This document shows, in pieces, positions 40,490 to 50,337 of a stretch of DNA of 64,000 bases (within the stretch, counting starts at the first letter, position 1; the number at the start of each line of letters is the position of its first letter). The notes beneath the pieces were generated by a model that searched no databases, was not told the DNA's origin, and worked only from the letters and a program-made list of their open reading frames with translations. Source of the DNA: Amorphoplanes friuliensis DSM 7358 (GTDB taxonomy: Bacteria; Actinomycetota; Actinomycetes; Mycobacteriales; Micromonosporaceae); NCBI RefSeq assembly GCF_000494755.1, contig NC_022657.1:1561501-1625500 (forward strand), read 5' to 3'. The translations under genes and the position numbers were made by a program.

Positions 40490-42091
40490 ATGTCCGCCCA
40501 CGCGCGCCTGGTGGTGAGCGCACCCTCGTCGGGACACGGGAAGACCGCGATCGCGGTCGGACTGCTCGCCGCCTGCAATGCGCGGGGTGTGCCGGCCGCC
40601 GGTTTCAAAGTCGGCCCCGATCACACCGACGCTGCCTACCTCGGCCTGGCCGCGGGCCGTCCGGGCCGCAACCTCGACCCGCGCCTGGTCGGCGCGCAGC
40701 GCATCGCTCCACTCTTCGCCCACGGCGCGGCCGGATCGCAGGTCGCGGTCATCGAAGGCGCCATGGGCCTGTTCGACAGCCTGACCGGACAACCCGAGAT
40801 CGACGGTACGGCCGCAGTGGCCGCAGCCCTCCGCGCCCCGGTGGTCCTCGTCGTCGACGTGGCCGCGATGGGGCATTCGCTGGCGGCGCTCGTGCACGGC
40901 TTCCGGATGTTCGACGAGATGGTGCACCTCGGCGGCGTCATCCTGAACCGTGTCGCCTCGCCCCGCCACGAGGAGATGCTCCGGACCGCCCTCGACGACA
41001 TCGGCATGCCGGTGCTGGGCGCCCTCCGCCGGGGTGATCTGCCGGCTGTTCTGCCTGCTCGCGCCCAGGGTCCCGTCCCGGTCGCGCATCGCACCGTCGA
41101 GGCCGTCCGCGCTGTCCGCCGCCTCGGCGAGGCCGTTGCGAGCTCCCTCGACATCGACCGGGTGCTAGCCCTCGCCGAGGGTGCGCCGCCCCTGCCGGGC
41201 CAGGCCTGGTCGCCGCTGGACGCGCTCGCCGAGGCGTCCGGGGAGCCGCCGGTGCCGCCCGAGAACCGCCCGGTGATTGCGCTGGCCGGTGGGCCCGGCG
41301 CCCCTTACACGTACGTGGAAACGGTTGAGCTTCTGACCGCCGCCGGCGCTGAGGTCGCGATCGTCGACCCGCTGCGCGACGAGACCCTCCCGGCCGGTAC
41401 GCGGGCACTGATGATCGGCGCCGCACTGCCCGAGGGGTACGCGGAGGAGCTCTCGGCGAACCGCCGCCTGTGCGCCGCGGTGTCCCAGCTCGCCCACGAG
41501 GGTCGCCCGATCATCGCCGAGGGTGTGGGCCTGCCCTGGCTGGGACGCGACTTCGACGGCCGGCCGATGTGCGGTGTGCTCGACGCGTCCGCGCAGACGG
41601 CCGCGCAGACGATCGCCGGCTATCGGGAAGCGACCGCCCCGGCGACGTCGCCGCTGGCCCCGGCCGGTGCACGGATCACGGGTTACAAGCAGCACCGCGC
41701 CATCGTCACCCCCCGTGCTGGTCAGGTGCCGGCCTGGACCTGGTCAGGCGGCAACCCGGAGGGTTTCGTCTGGCGGCAGGTTCACGCCTCGCAGCTCGGC
41801 CTGCACTGGGCGGGCGCACCGGAGATCGCCCGGCGGCTCGTCGCGGCAGCGCTCGCGCCCCTCCCGGGAGCGGCGCCGAGAGCGGCCGCGACAGGAGCGG
41901 CGGCGCCGAGGGCGGTCGCGTCGGCAGCGTCAGCGCCGCGAGTGGTCGCGCCGGGAGCAGCGGTGTCGAGCGCAGTGGCGCAGGGAACCGTGACGCTGGG
42001 AACGGTGACGCCGGCAGCGGTGACGCCGCCCGACGACGACCCGGGCGAGCAGACTCTCTCCCTCTCCGCGATCACGCCTCCGTCCGCCTGA
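40490..42091 (+). CDS. cobB: cobyrinate a,c-diamide synthase CobB/CbiA with altered amidotransferase site
   Basis: 533 residues, longer than the usual 450-470. The synthetase domain has 'SAPSSGHGKTAIAVGLLAAC' and 'GFKVGPDHTDAAYLGLAAGR'. In the glutaminase domain the nucleophile, Cys in the family motif AECxGL, is Gly345 here ('IIAEGVGLPWLGRDFDG'), whereas the His region 'VHASQLGLHWAG' is kept. The C-terminal about 70 residues are an Ala/Val/Pro-rich degenerate repeat unlike other CobB ends. It may use free ammonia, or be impaired. Confidence 0.88.
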   Translation: MSAHARLVVSAPSSGHGKTAIAVGLLAACNARGVPAAGFKVGPDHTDAAYLGLAAGRPGRNLDPRLVGAQRIAPLFAHGAAGSQVAVIEGAMGLFDSLTGQPEIDGTAAVAAALRAPVVLVVDVAAMGHSLAALVHGFRMFDEMVHLGGVILNRVASPRHEEMLRTALDDIGMPVLGALRRGDLPAVLPARAQGPVPVAHRTVEAVRAVRRLGEAVASSLDIDRVLALAEGAPPLPGQAWSPLDALAEASGEPPVPPENRPVIALAGGPGAPYTYVETVELLTAAGAEVAIVDPLRDETLPAGTRALMIGAALPEGYAEELSANRRLCAAVSQLAHEGRPIIAEGVGLPWLGRDFDGRPMCGVLDASAQTAAQTIAGYREATAPATSPLAPAGARITGYKQHRAIVTPRAGQVPAWTWSGGNPEGFVWRQVHASQLGLHWAGAPEIARRLVAAALAPLPGAAPRAAATGAAAPRAVASAASAPRVVAPGAAVSSAVAQGTVTLGTVTPAAVTPPDDDPGEQTLSLSAITPPSA

Positions 42092-42156
42092 CGCTCCCGG
42101 CAATTGTCGGACCCCACCCGTACGGTGAGGGGGTTCGCAAGGAAGGGAGCACCACC

Positions 42157-42744
42157 GTGGCCGATCGAGTCCCCCTGGATTTTGCCCCGCCGGTCCGTCA
42201 GGTCTCGTCGCTGTTGCTGGGCGTCACCGACGAGCACCTGAGCAGGCCGACACCCTGTCCCGACTGGAAGGTCGGTGACCTGCTCGACCACCTGATCGGC
42301 CTCGGCTGGGCGTTCACACAGACGGCCAGGAAGGCGGATCCGCCCGAGGCCGACGGCCCGCCACCGGAGCCGTCGGCGGCCAACCTCTCGCCCGACTGGC
42401 GCAGCCGGCTCCCGATGGTTCTCGAAGAGCTGGTTCTGGCCTGGCAGGACCCCGCGGCCTGGGAGGGCACGGCCAAGGCGGGCGGTGTCACGATGCCGGC
42501 GGCCGCGATGGGTCTCGTCGCGGTCAACGAGGTGACCATGCACGGCTGGGATCTCGCCCGGGCGACCGGTCAGGAGTATGCGACGGATCCCCGGATCCTG
42601 GAGCAGCTGATCGAGTTCCTGTCGCAGGGCCCCAAGGAGGGCTCGCCGGGCCTGTTCGGACCGGTCGTGGAGATCGGCGACGAGGCCGACCTCCTGGACC
42701 AAGCGGTCAGCCTGGCCGGCCGCGATCCGAACTGGCGCCCCTAG
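42157..42744 (+). CDS. TIGR03086-type metal-binding protein (DinB/maleylpyruvate isomerase-like)
   Basis: 195 residues from a GTG preceded by GGAAGGGAG. 'PTPCPDWKVGDLLDHLIGLG' gives the first His of the DinB-like four-helix bundle, and 'VNEVTMHGWDLARATGQEY' the second ligand region, typical of the TIGR03086 and mycothiol-dependent isomerase group. A role in mycothiol-linked detoxification is plausible for an actinobacterium but not shown. It is convergent with the PBP gene. Confidence 0.86.
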   Translation: MADRVPLDFAPPVRQVSSLLLGVTDEHLSRPTPCPDWKVGDLLDHLIGLGWAFTQTARKADPPEADGPPPEPSAANLSPDWRSRLPMVLEELVLAWQDPAAWEGTAKAGGVTMPAAAMGLVAVNEVTMHGWDLARATGQEYATDPRILEQLIEFLSQGPKEGSPGLFGPVVEIGDEADLLDQAVSLAGRDPNWRP

Positions 42745-42759
42745 ACGCCCACAACCCCG

Positions 42760-42823
42760 GGCCGGCCGCGACCCGGACCGGAACCCTGGGCGGCCATGAT
42801 CCGGCGCCCCTGAGCGGCCGGCC
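42760..42823. terminator. possible bidirectional terminator, inverted repeat GGCCGGCCGC
   Basis: A 10-base arm at 42760-42769 pairs with 42814-42823 across 44 bases, in the gap between two convergent genes. The loop is long and there is no U-tract, so support is modest. Confidence 0.3.
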
Positions 42824-42832
42824 AGCCCCAGC

Positions 42833-45001
42833 TCAGTCGCCGTAGACCATTTCCTTCGGCGGGGGGTTGAACTTCGCCTTGGGCTTGCCCTTCAGCGCGT
42901 CCTTGAGCGTCTCGGCGACCGTGAACTTGGAGATCGTGCCGCGGCTGGTGCCGACGGTGTTCTCCGGGTTGTCGGGGTCCGCGACAAAGGCCGCCGCGGC
43001 CAGCTGCGGTGTGAATCCACAGAACCACGCGCTGCGGTTGCTGTCGGTCGTTCCGCTCTTGCCGGCGACCGGCCGGTTCAGCACCGCGTGGACCATCGGT
43101 GAGGTCTCCCAGCCGCCGCAGCTGCCCTTCGACGCGCCGTAACCGGTGACGCAGCGGGCCGCGTCGGTGGCGGCCTGGGCGACCTCCGGGCGCAGGGCCT
43201 GGTGGCAGCGGGGACCGGCGACCTTCTTGCCCTTGAACTCGAGGGATTCGCCGTCACGGGTGTTGATCATGCGGACGGGGATCGGCTCGCAGTACTTGCC
43301 CTCGGCGCCGAGGGTGGCGAAGACGTTGGCCATCTCGATCGGGGTGGCGTCGCTGACCCCGAGCGTGAAGGCGCCCCAGCCGTCGGCGTGGTCGGGGCCG
43401 GCGAGGGTGCGGTCGATCTCCGTACGCCACTTCAGGCCGAGCTTCTCCGCCATGCGGACGGCCTTCTCGGCGCCGACCTTCTGCTCGAGCTGCACGAAGT
43501 ACGTGTTCACCGACTTGCCGAAGCCGCTCCACATGGTCTGGCGGCCGCTCATCGAGGCGCTGGAGTTCTTCGGGCACCAGTGCACACCGCAGGTCGCCGG
43601 GCCGGGCGCGGTGATGTATTTCGAGACGTAGCGCTGCGGCGCGTTGAAGGCCGTGTCGAGTGGCATGCCCTCCTCCAGGGCGGCCAGCATCGTGAAGATC
43701 TTGAAGGTCGAGCCGGCCTGGTAACCCGCCATGTCACCCCCGCCGAGCAGCGGGTTCACGGTGTTCGGGTAGTTGCCCTTGAAGTCGTCACGCTTGCGGC
43801 GGTCGCTGTGCTCGCCGTTCTTCTTCTGGTTCAGCGAGTACTTGCGGTTGACGGCCATCGCCTTGATGCGGCCGGTGCCCGGCTCGATGACAACCTCGCC
43901 GTGGGCGTAGACGCTCTTCTTCTTCTCTTTGTCGAGGATGTGCTTCATCGCCGAACCCTGGATCTTCGGGTCGATGGTGGTGACGACCTTGTAACCGCCG
44001 CGGCGGAGGTTCTCCATGCGCTCCTGGGACGTCTTGCCGAACGCCGGCTGCTCCATCCACCAGTTGCGCAGGTAGTCGCAGAAGAAGCCCCAGTCGTTGC
44101 GCTTCTTCGGTACGGACACACAGTCGTTCGGCGGGGTGGTCAGCTTCAGCTTGATCTTCGACTTCTTGGCCGGCGCCGCCTGTGCCGGGGTGATCGATCC
44201 GATCTTCAGCATCTGGTCGATGACGTAGTTCCGGCGCTCGGTCGCCGCCGACTGGTCGTTCGTCGCCGGGTCGTACGCGGACGGTGCTTTGACCAGGCCC
44301 GCGAGCAGCGCCGCCTCGGTCAGCGACAGGTCCTTCGGCTTCTTGGAGAAGAACACCTCGGCGGCGGCGAAGATCCCGTACGCGCGGTGCCCGAAGTACG
44401 CGGAGTTGAGGTAGCGCTCGAGGATCTCGTCCTTGGAGATGCGTTTCTCCAGTTCGATCGCCAGCCGCATCTCGCGCAGTTTGCGGGCGGTGGTCTGCTC
44501 GGTCGCCTCGAGGGCCTGCTTCGGGGTCCGGGCGCCGTCGCGCAGCGCCATCCGGACGTACTGCATCGTCAGCGTCGAGGCGCCCTGGGAGACGCCGCCG
44601 GCCTGCTGGTTCGCGACGAACGCGCGGGCCACACCCTTGGCGTCGACGCCGTTGTGCTCGTAGAACCGGGTGTCCTCGGACGCCACGATCGCCTTGATGA
44701 TGTACGGCGACATCTCGCCGATGCCGGTCGGCTTGCGGTGCTCCTCGTAGAAGGTCGTGAGCAGCGTCTTGCCGTCGTTCGCGTAGACGTAGGTGGTCTG
44801 GGCCGAGGGCACCTCGATGAGTTCCTCGGGCATGCTCTGCAGCGCGTCGGCGCCGCTCTTCGCGCCGGCGCCGGCCAGCGCCACCAGCGGGAAGACCAGT
44901 CCGGCGACCACGATCCCCGCGATCAGCCCGGCCCGGACGAGGGGGGCGATCCGTCCAGCTTTGGCGAGTCCGGTCTTCGTCACCCTTCGAAGGTATGACA
45001 A
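42833..45001 (-). CDS. class A penicillin-binding protein (transglycosylase/transpeptidase)
   Basis: 722 residues. A short cytoplasmic tail and one TM helix ('LIAGIVVAGLVFPLVALAG') precede the GT51 domain ('IVASEDTRFYEHNGVD', 'GASTLTMQYVRM') and the transpeptidase domain with SxxK ('GSTFKIF'), SxN ('GKSVNTYF') and KSGT ('AGKSGTTDSNRS'). It polymerises and cross-links peptidoglycan. The start appears to be TTG at 45001; a GTG at 44983 is the alternative, as no ATG is in frame. It is divergent from the cobC-like gene. Confidence 0.94.
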   Translation of the reverse strand: MSYLRRVTKTGLAKAGRIAPLVRAGLIAGIVVAGLVFPLVALAGAGAKSGADALQSMPEELIEVPSAQTTYVYANDGKTLLTTFYEEHRKPTGIGEMSPYIIKAIVASEDTRFYEHNGVDAKGVARAFVANQQAGGVSQGASTLTMQYVRMALRDGARTPKQALEATEQTTARKLREMRLAIELEKRISKDEILERYLNSAYFGHRAYGIFAAAEVFFSKKPKDLSLTEAALLAGLVKAPSAYDPATNDQSAATERRNYVIDQMLKIGSITPAQAAPAKKSKIKLKLTTPPNDCVSVPKKRNDWGFFCDYLRNWWMEQPAFGKTSQERMENLRRGGYKVVTTIDPKIQGSAMKHILDKEKKKSVYAHGEVVIEPGTGRIKAMAVNRKYSLNQKKNGEHSDRRKRDDFKGNYPNTVNPLLGGGDMAGYQAGSTFKIFTMLAALEEGMPLDTAFNAPQRYVSKYITAPGPATCGVHWCPKNSSASMSGRQTMWSGFGKSVNTYFVQLEQKVGAEKAVRMAEKLGLKWRTEIDRTLAGPDHADGWGAFTLGVSDATPIEMANVFATLGAEGKYCEPIPVRMINTRDGESLEFKGKKVAGPRCHQALRPEVAQAATDAARCVTGYGASKGSCGGWETSPMVHAVLNRPVAGKSGTTDSNRSAWFCGFTPQLAAAAFVADPDNPENTVGTSRGTISKFTVAETLKDALKGKPKAKFNPPPKEMVYGD

Positions 45002-45055
45002 AACTGCTCATGTCCTGACGGAACGGCTGAAGTATTCGAGCGGATCACGTCCGGC

Positions 45056-46228
45056 ATGCTGGGCGCTGTGACCCCTTCCGTGGACCTTCATCCTCACGGT
45101 GACGCCCACCGGAAAACGCCTGCCGGCGACGCGCCCGGGCCAGTCGCCGTTGATCCCGGGCGAGTCGAGGATCAGCCGGATTGGGACCTCGGCCATCACG
45201 GTGATGCGGAGGTCGGGGACGGCCTGATCGACCTGGCCGTCAACGTGCGGCATCAGCCGATGCCGGCCTGGCTGGCCGGGCCCCTCCGGGACTCGCTCGG
45301 CGACCTGGCCGCGTACCCGGATCATCGGAAGGCGACCGCTGCGGTGGCCGGGCGGCACCGCCGGGACCACGACGAGGTTCTGCTCACCGCCGGCGCAGCC
45401 CAGGCGTTCGTGCTGATCGCGCAGGCTCTCCGGGCGGCCAGGCGGCCGGTGGTCGTGCACCCGCAGTTCACCGAGCCGGAGGCGGCGCTGCGCAACGCCG
45501 GCCACACCGTCGATCGTGTGCTCCTGCGCGAGGCCGACGGCTTCCGCCTCGATCCCGCGCTCGTGCCGGACGACGCCGACCTTGTTCTTGTCGGCAACCC
45601 CACCAACCCGACCTCCGTCCTGCACCCGGCCGGCGACATCGCTGCCCTCGCCCGGCCGGGCCGCGTGCTGGTCGTCGACGAGGCCTTCGCCGACACGACG
45701 TTCCGGCCGGGTCACGACGGTGAGCCGGAGTCGCTGGCCGAGCGGCGTGACCTGCCCGGCCTGATCGTGCTGCGCAGCCTGACCAAGACCTGGGGGCTGG
45801 CCGGGCTGCGGATCGGTTACGCGCTCGGACCGGCCGATCTGCTCGCCCGGCTCGCCGCCGCGCAGCCGCTCTGGGCGGTCTCGACGCCCGCCCTGGCCGC
45901 GGCCATCGCCTGCGCGAGCCCGGCCGCCGTCGCCGCCGAACGCGAGATCGCCGCCGAGCTGGCCCGGGAGCGCGCCCACCTGGTCGCCGCCCTGGCCGGC
46001 GTGCCGGACGTCACTGTCCCGGGCGATCCGGCCGCTGCATTTGTCACCCTCCGCGTCCCCGGAGCCGATCAGGTACGCCTGGAGCTGCGCAAACGCGGCT
46101 ACGCGGTACGCCGTGGCGACACCTTCCCGGGGCTGGGCGCCGATTGGCTGCGGATCGCGGTGCGCGACACTGCCACCACAGACGCGTTTGTGGCGACACT
46201 GATGGATGTGCTGAAGGAGCGACAGTGA
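45056..46228 (+). CDS. cobC: CobC-like PLP aminotransferase/threonine-phosphate decarboxylase
   Basis: About 390 residues (a GTG at 45068 is an alternative start). Fold type I aminotransferase: 'LLTAGAAQAFVLIAQAL' opens the PLP site, 'LVGNPTNPTSVLHP' and 'VLVVDEAFADTTF' give Asn and Asp contacts, and 'LRSLTKTWGLAGLRIGYALG' the Schiff-base Lys. It resembles HisC, but its operon with cobT and cobA points to L-threonine-O-phosphate decarboxylase, which makes the aminopropanol phosphate arm of B12. It overlaps cobT by GTGA. Confidence 0.87.
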   Translation: MLGAVTPSVDLHPHGDAHRKTPAGDAPGPVAVDPGRVEDQPDWDLGHHGDAEVGDGLIDLAVNVRHQPMPAWLAGPLRDSLGDLAAYPDHRKATAAVAGRHRRDHDEVLLTAGAAQAFVLIAQALRAARRPVVVHPQFTEPEAALRNAGHTVDRVLLREADGFRLDPALVPDDADLVLVGNPTNPTSVLHPAGDIAALARPGRVLVVDEAFADTTFRPGHDGEPESLAERRDLPGLIVLRSLTKTWGLAGLRIGYALGPADLLARLAAAQPLWAVSTPALAAAIACASPAAVAAEREIAAELARERAHLVAALAGVPDVTVPGDPAAAFVTLRVPGADQVRLELRKRGYAVRRGDTFPGLGADWLRIAVRDTATTDAFVATLMDVLKERQ

Positions 46229-47277
46229 CCCTGGAGACGACCCTCGCCGCGATCGGCCCCGCCGATGAGCCGGCCATGGCCGCCGCCCGTGACCTGCAGT
46301 CCCGCCTGACCAAGCCGGCGGGTTCGCTGGGTGCCCTCGAGGAGCTGTCCGTCCGCCTGGCCGGGCTGGCCGGGGTGTGCCCGCCACCGCTGCCCGAGCC
46401 GGCCGCGATCGCGGTCTTCGCCGGGGACCACGGCGTCCACGCCCAGGGGGTCACGCCGTGGCCGCAGGAGGTCACCGCGCAGATGGTGGCCAACTTCCTC
46501 GGCGGCGGTGCGGTGATCAACGCCTTCGCGCGGCAGGTCGGCGCCTCGCTGATGGTGGTGGACGTCGGCGTCGCGATTCCGCTGCACGGCGGTGACACGC
46601 TGCTCGACGCGAACATCCGGCGCGGCACGCGGGACCTCTCCGTCGAGCCCGCGATGACCACCGACGAGGCCCGCGCGGCCGTGGAGGTCGGCATCTCGGT
46701 CGCCGGGGCGCTCATCGACGGCGGCGCGAAGTGCCTGCTCACCGGGGACATGGGCATCGCGAACACCACGCCGGCGGCGGCGCTGATCGCCGCGTTCACC
46801 GGTTCGGACGCCGCCGCGGTCACCGGCCGCGGCACCGGCATCGACGACAAGACCCACGCCCGCAAGACCGCGGTGGTCGCGGCCGCGCTGCAGCTCCACG
46901 CGCCCGATCCGGCCGACCCTCTCGTCACGCTGGCGGCCCTCGGCGGTCTCGAGCACGCCGCGCTCGCCGGCTTCCTGCTGGGCGCGGCCGAGCGCCGGGT
47001 GCCGGTGATCGTCGACGGCGTGATCGCCGCGTCCGCCGCGGTGGCCGCCGCCGCGTTTGCGCCGGACGCCGTCACCGCGATGGTCGCCGGGCACCGGTCG
47101 GCCGAGCCCGGCGCGACGGTCGCGCTCGAACACCTCGGTCTCACCCCGCTGCTCGACCTGGGCATGCGGCTCGGCGAGGGTACGGGCGCAGCACTCGCCC
47201 TGCCCCTCGTCGCCGGTGCGGTCCGCGTGCTGCGCGAGGTGGCCACGTTCGACTCGGCGGGAGTTTCGGAGAAGTGA
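46225..47277 (+). CDS. cobT: nicotinate-nucleotide:dimethylbenzimidazole phosphoribosyltransferase CobT
   Basis: 350 residues. 'VFAGDHGVHAQGVTPWPQEV' and 'LLTGDMGIANTTPAAALIAA' are CobT hallmarks, 'AVTGRGTGIDDKTHARK' binds phosphate, and 'RLGEGTGAALALPLV' carries the catalytic Glu. It activates the lower ligand base of cobalamin. Both its ends overlap neighbours by four bases, so cobC, cobT and the CysG-like gene are one tight operon. Confidence 0.96.
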   Translation: MTLETTLAAIGPADEPAMAAARDLQSRLTKPAGSLGALEELSVRLAGLAGVCPPPLPEPAAIAVFAGDHGVHAQGVTPWPQEVTAQMVANFLGGGAVINAFARQVGASLMVVDVGVAIPLHGGDTLLDANIRRGTRDLSVEPAMTTDEARAAVEVGISVAGALIDGGAKCLLTGDMGIANTTPAAALIAAFTGSDAAAVTGRGTGIDDKTHARKTAVVAAALQLHAPDPADPLVTLAALGGLEHAALAGFLLGAAERRVPVIVDGVIAASAAVAAAAFAPDAVTAMVAGHRSAEPGATVALEHLGLTPLLDLGMRLGEGTGAALALPLVAGAVRVLREVATFDSAGVSEK

Positions 47278-48467
47278 ACCTCTACCCCTTGGCGCTCAAG
47301 CTCGACGGCCGGCGGGTGCTGGTGGTCGGCGGCGGTGCCGTGGCCACGCGGCGGATGCCGGCCCTGCTCGCGTCGGGCGCCCGGGTCGACGTGGTGGCGC
47401 CCGAGCTCACCCCGGCGCTCCGGGCGTACGTGGAGGCGGGCCGGTTGACGTGTCACGAGCGCCGGTTCGTGCCGTCCGACGTGGACGGCGCCTGGCTGGT
47501 GCAGGTGGCCGTCGACGACCCGGTGGCGGCCGCCGAGGTCAGTGCGGCCGCCGAGGAGCGCGGCGTCTTCTGCGTACGCGCGGACGACCGTGACGCGGCG
47601 ACTGCCTGGACCCCCGCGGTGACCCGGCACGACCAGGTGACCGTGGCGGTGACCGACGGGGGTGACCGCAAGCGGGCGCTGGCCGTCCGCGATCAGATCG
47701 CGGCCGCCCTGGAGGCCACTCCGCCGCGGCAGCAGGAGTCCCTCAAGGGTCACGTCGCGCTGGTCGGCAGCGGTCCGGGTGATCCGGAGCTGATCACCGT
47801 GAAGGGCCGCCGCCTGCTCGCCCGGGCCGACGTGGTGGTGGCCGACCGGCTCGTCCCCGGCATGCTGATCGACGAGCTGCGACCGGACGTCGAGCTGGTC
47901 GACGCGGCCAAGATCCCTTACGGCGCCTCGGTGGCGCAGGAGGAGATCAACCGCGTCATCGTCGAGAAGGCCCTGGCCGGTGCGTTTGTCGTGCGCCTCA
48001 AGGGCGGTGACCCGTTTGTCTTCGGCCGTGGCGGCGAGGAGGTCGTCGCGTGCGTGAAGGCCGGCGTGCCCGTGCTGGTGGTGCCCGGCGTGACCAGCTC
48101 GATCGCGGCGCCCGCGCTGGCCGGGATCCCGGTGACCCACCGCGGTGTGGCCCACGAGTTCACCGTCGTCTCCGGGCACGTGCCGCCGGAGAGCCCCGAG
48201 TCGCTCGTGGACTGGCCGGCGCTGGCGCGTCTGCGCGGCACCCTGGTCGTCCTGATGGGGCTCAAGAATCTCCCGAAGATCGCGGCCCGGCTGGTCGCCG
48301 AGGGGCGGGCCGCCGACACCCCGGCCGCGGTGGTGCAGGAAGGCTCGACCGACGCCCAGCGCGTCCTGCGGAGCACCCTCGGCGAGGTCGCCGCGGCAAC
48401 CGCGGAGGCGGGGATCCGCCCGCCCGCGGTCGTGGTGATCGGAGACGTCGTCGCCGTGCTGGGATAG
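47274..48467 (+). CDS. cobA: CysG-type fusion: precorrin-2 dehydrogenase plus uroporphyrinogen-III methyltransferase
   Basis: 397 residues from a GTG overlapping cobT. The N-terminal 150 residues are a CysG-N/SirC Rossmann domain ('VLVVGGGAVATRRMPALLAS'), and the rest a SUMT domain ('VALVGSGPGDPELITVKG', 'FVVRLKGGDPFVFGRGGEE', 'VVPGVTSSIAAPALAGIPVT'). It turns uroporphyrinogen III into precorrin-2, and possibly sirohydrochlorin; no chelatase residues are added at the end. It feeds cobalamin and siroheme. Confidence 0.93.
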   Translation: MNLYPLALKLDGRRVLVVGGGAVATRRMPALLASGARVDVVAPELTPALRAYVEAGRLTCHERRFVPSDVDGAWLVQVAVDDPVAAAEVSAAAEERGVFCVRADDRDAATAWTPAVTRHDQVTVAVTDGGDRKRALAVRDQIAAALEATPPRQQESLKGHVALVGSGPGDPELITVKGRRLLARADVVVADRLVPGMLIDELRPDVELVDAAKIPYGASVAQEEINRVIVEKALAGAFVVRLKGGDPFVFGRGGEEVVACVKAGVPVLVVPGVTSSIAAPALAGIPVTHRGVAHEFTVVSGHVPPESPESLVDWPALARLRGTLVVLMGLKNLPKIAARLVAEGRAADTPAAVVQEGSTDAQRVLRSTLGEVAAATAEAGIRPPAVVVIGDVVAVLG

Positions 48468-48495
48468 GTGCGTGACCGATGGGTAACGGACAGGC

Positions 48496-48870
48496 ATGAG
48501 TCAGCGACCGCACATGACACTGTCCGGGATCGTGCTCGACTCCCCGGACGCCCGGGAACTGGCCGCGTTCTACCAGCGGCTGCTGGGCTGGAGTGTCGTC
48601 CAGGACGAGCCGGAGTGGGTCAAGCTGGGTGCGCCCGGCGGCGGCCCGGGACTGTCCTTCCAGACCGAGTCCGCCTACGTGCGACCGGTCTGGCCCGCCG
48701 GCCCGGACGACCCGCAGATGAGTGTCCACCTGGACATCCACGTCGAGGATCTGGACCAGGCCGGCGCGCACGCGGAGAAAGCCGGCGCCACGAAGGCCGA
48801 CTTCCAGCCGCAGGACGACGTCCGGGTCTACCTCGACCCGGCCGGCCATCCCTTCTGCCTATTCCTTTGA
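48496..48870 (+). CDS. VOC (glyoxalase/bleomycin resistance) family protein
   Basis: 124 residues with one pair of beta-alpha-beta-beta-beta modules: '[18 protein letters not shown]' and '[20 protein letters not shown]', ending '[14 protein letters not shown]'. Metal ligands are not fully conserved. It probably binds or isomerises a small molecule. Its last 12 bases overlap the convergent otsA gene. Confidence 0.85.
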   Translation: MSQRPHMTLSGIVLDSPDARELAAFYQRLLGWSVVQDEPEWVKLGAPGGGPGLSFQTESAYVRPVWPAGPDDPQMSVHLDIHVEDLDQAGAHAEKAGATKADFQPQDDVRVYLDPAGHPFCLFL

Positions 48871-50337
48871 GCTCTCGGCCGCTTCGGTCTCCGAGGCCGC
48901 GTCGTTCCTCGCGGGCGCGTCTTTCTCCGGGGCGGAGTCGGATGCGTCCGTCTCGGGGACACCGAGCTCGTTGAGGAACGTGCGGGCCCACTCCGCGACG
49001 TCGTGGGTCCGCAGGTGGCGCTGCATGACCCGCATGCGCCGCTTGAGCTCGGCCGGCTCGGCGCCGACCGCACGCAGCAGCGCGTCCTTGACGCCGTCCG
49101 GGTCGTGCGGGTTGCAGAGGAACGACTGACGCAGCTCGGTGGCCGCACCGGCGAACTCGCTCAGCACCAGCGCGCCGCCGCCGTTGGTCCGGCAGGCGAT
49201 GTACTCCTTGGCGACGAGGTTCATGCCGTCGCGCAGGGGCGTCACCATCATGACGTCGGCCGCGACGTAGAGCGCCGCGAGCTCCTGCTTGCTGTAGGAC
49301 TGGTGCAGATAGTGCACGGCCGGCATGCCGACCCGGCCGAACTCGCCGTTGATCCGGCCGACCTCACGCTCGACCTTCACCCGCAGCGTCTGGTAGTGCT
49401 CGACGCGCTCGCGGCTCGGCGTCGCTACCTGCACCATCACGGCCTCGGGCACCTTGAGCTTGCCGTCGGCGAGCAGCTCCCGGAACGCCTTGAGGCGCAG
49501 CTCGATGCCCTTGGTGTAGTCGAGCCGGTCGACGCCCAGGATCACGGTCTCGGGGTCGCCCAGCTCGGCGCGGATCTGCTTGGCCCGGGCCTGCACCGCC
49601 GGGTCGGCCGCCATCTTCTCCATGTCGGCGGTGTCGATGCTGATCGGGAACGCGCCGGCCTTGACCTTGCGCCCGTCGACCTGGATCGACTGGCCCTCGT
49701 AGCGCAGGCCGAGCAGGTGCCGGGCCAGCCGCACAAAATTTTGCGCCGCGAGCCGCTGCTGGAAGCCGACGAGGTCGGCGCCGAGCAGCCCGCGCAGGAT
49801 CTCGGCGCGGAACGGCATCTGCATGAACAGCTCGATCGGCGGGAACGGGATGTGCAGGAAGAAGCCGATCCGCAGGTCGGGACGCATCTCGCGGAGCATG
49901 GCCGGCACGAGCTGCAGCTGATAGTCCTGCACCCAGACGGTCGCGCCCTCGTCGGCCACGTCGGCCGCGGCCTGCGCGAACCGCTGGTTGACCAGCCGGT
50001 AGGCCTCACGCCAGCGCCGCTTGTAGACGGGCGTCTCGACGGCGTCGTGGTAGAGCGGCCAGATCGTCGCGTTGGACTGACCCTCGTAATAGCGTTCGAG
50101 CTCCTCGGCGCTCAGCGGCACCGGATGGATCTTGATGCCTTCCAGCTCGAACGGCTCGGGCGCCTCTCCGTCACCGCCGGCCCAGCCGATCCAGGTGCCG
50201 CGCTGTTCGGCGAGCACGGGATGCAGGGCGGTGACGAGTCCGCCCGGGCTCGGGCGCCACTGCCGCTCGCCGTCGACCATGACTTCGTCGACGGGCAGGC
50301 GGTTGGCGACAACAACGAAGGAACTTCGTTCGGCCAC
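48859..50337 (-). CDS. otsA: alpha,alpha-trehalose-phosphate synthase OtsA
   Basis: 492 residues from the GTG at 50337, preceded by GGAGGTG; a longer start adds only 13 residues. GT20 fold: '[10 protein letters not shown]' and 'SPGGLVTAL' bind UDP-glucose, '[17 protein letters not shown]' and '[15 protein letters not shown]' line the site, and '[17 protein letters not shown]' and '[19 protein letters not shown]' complete it. It forms trehalose-6-phosphate from UDP-glucose and glucose-6-phosphate. The C-terminal 35 residues are a disordered Glu/Ala/Asp tail. No otsB is nearby. Confidence 0.95.
   Translation of the reverse strand: MAERSSFVVVANRLPVDEVMVDGERQWRPSPGGLVTALHPVLAEQRGTWIGWAGGDGEAPEPFELEGIKIHPVPLSAEELERYYEGQSNATIWPLYHDAVETPVYKRRWREAYRLVNQRFAQAAADVADEGATVWVQDYQLQLVPAMLREMRPDLRIGFFLHIPFPPIELFMQMPFRAEILRGLLGADLVGFQQRLAAQNFVRLARHLLGLRYEGQSIQVDGRKVKAGAFPISIDTADMEKMAADPAVQARAKQIRAELGDPETVILGVDRLDYTKGIELRLKAFRELLADGKLKVPEAVMVQVATPSRERVEHYQTLRVKVEREVGRINGEFGRVGMPAVHYLHQSYSKQELAALYVAADVMMVTPLRDGMNLVAKEYIACRTNGGGALVLSEFAGAATELRQSFLCNPHDPDGVKDALLRAVGAEPAELKRRMRVMQRHLRTHDVAEWARTFLNELGVPETDASDSAPEKDAPARNDAASETEAAESSKE

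Noticed and set aside
46044..48497. Very long antisense frame opposite cobT and the CysG-like gene
   Set aside because: The plus strand carries two complete, motif-rich cobalamin enzymes; the minus frame has no recognisable domain.
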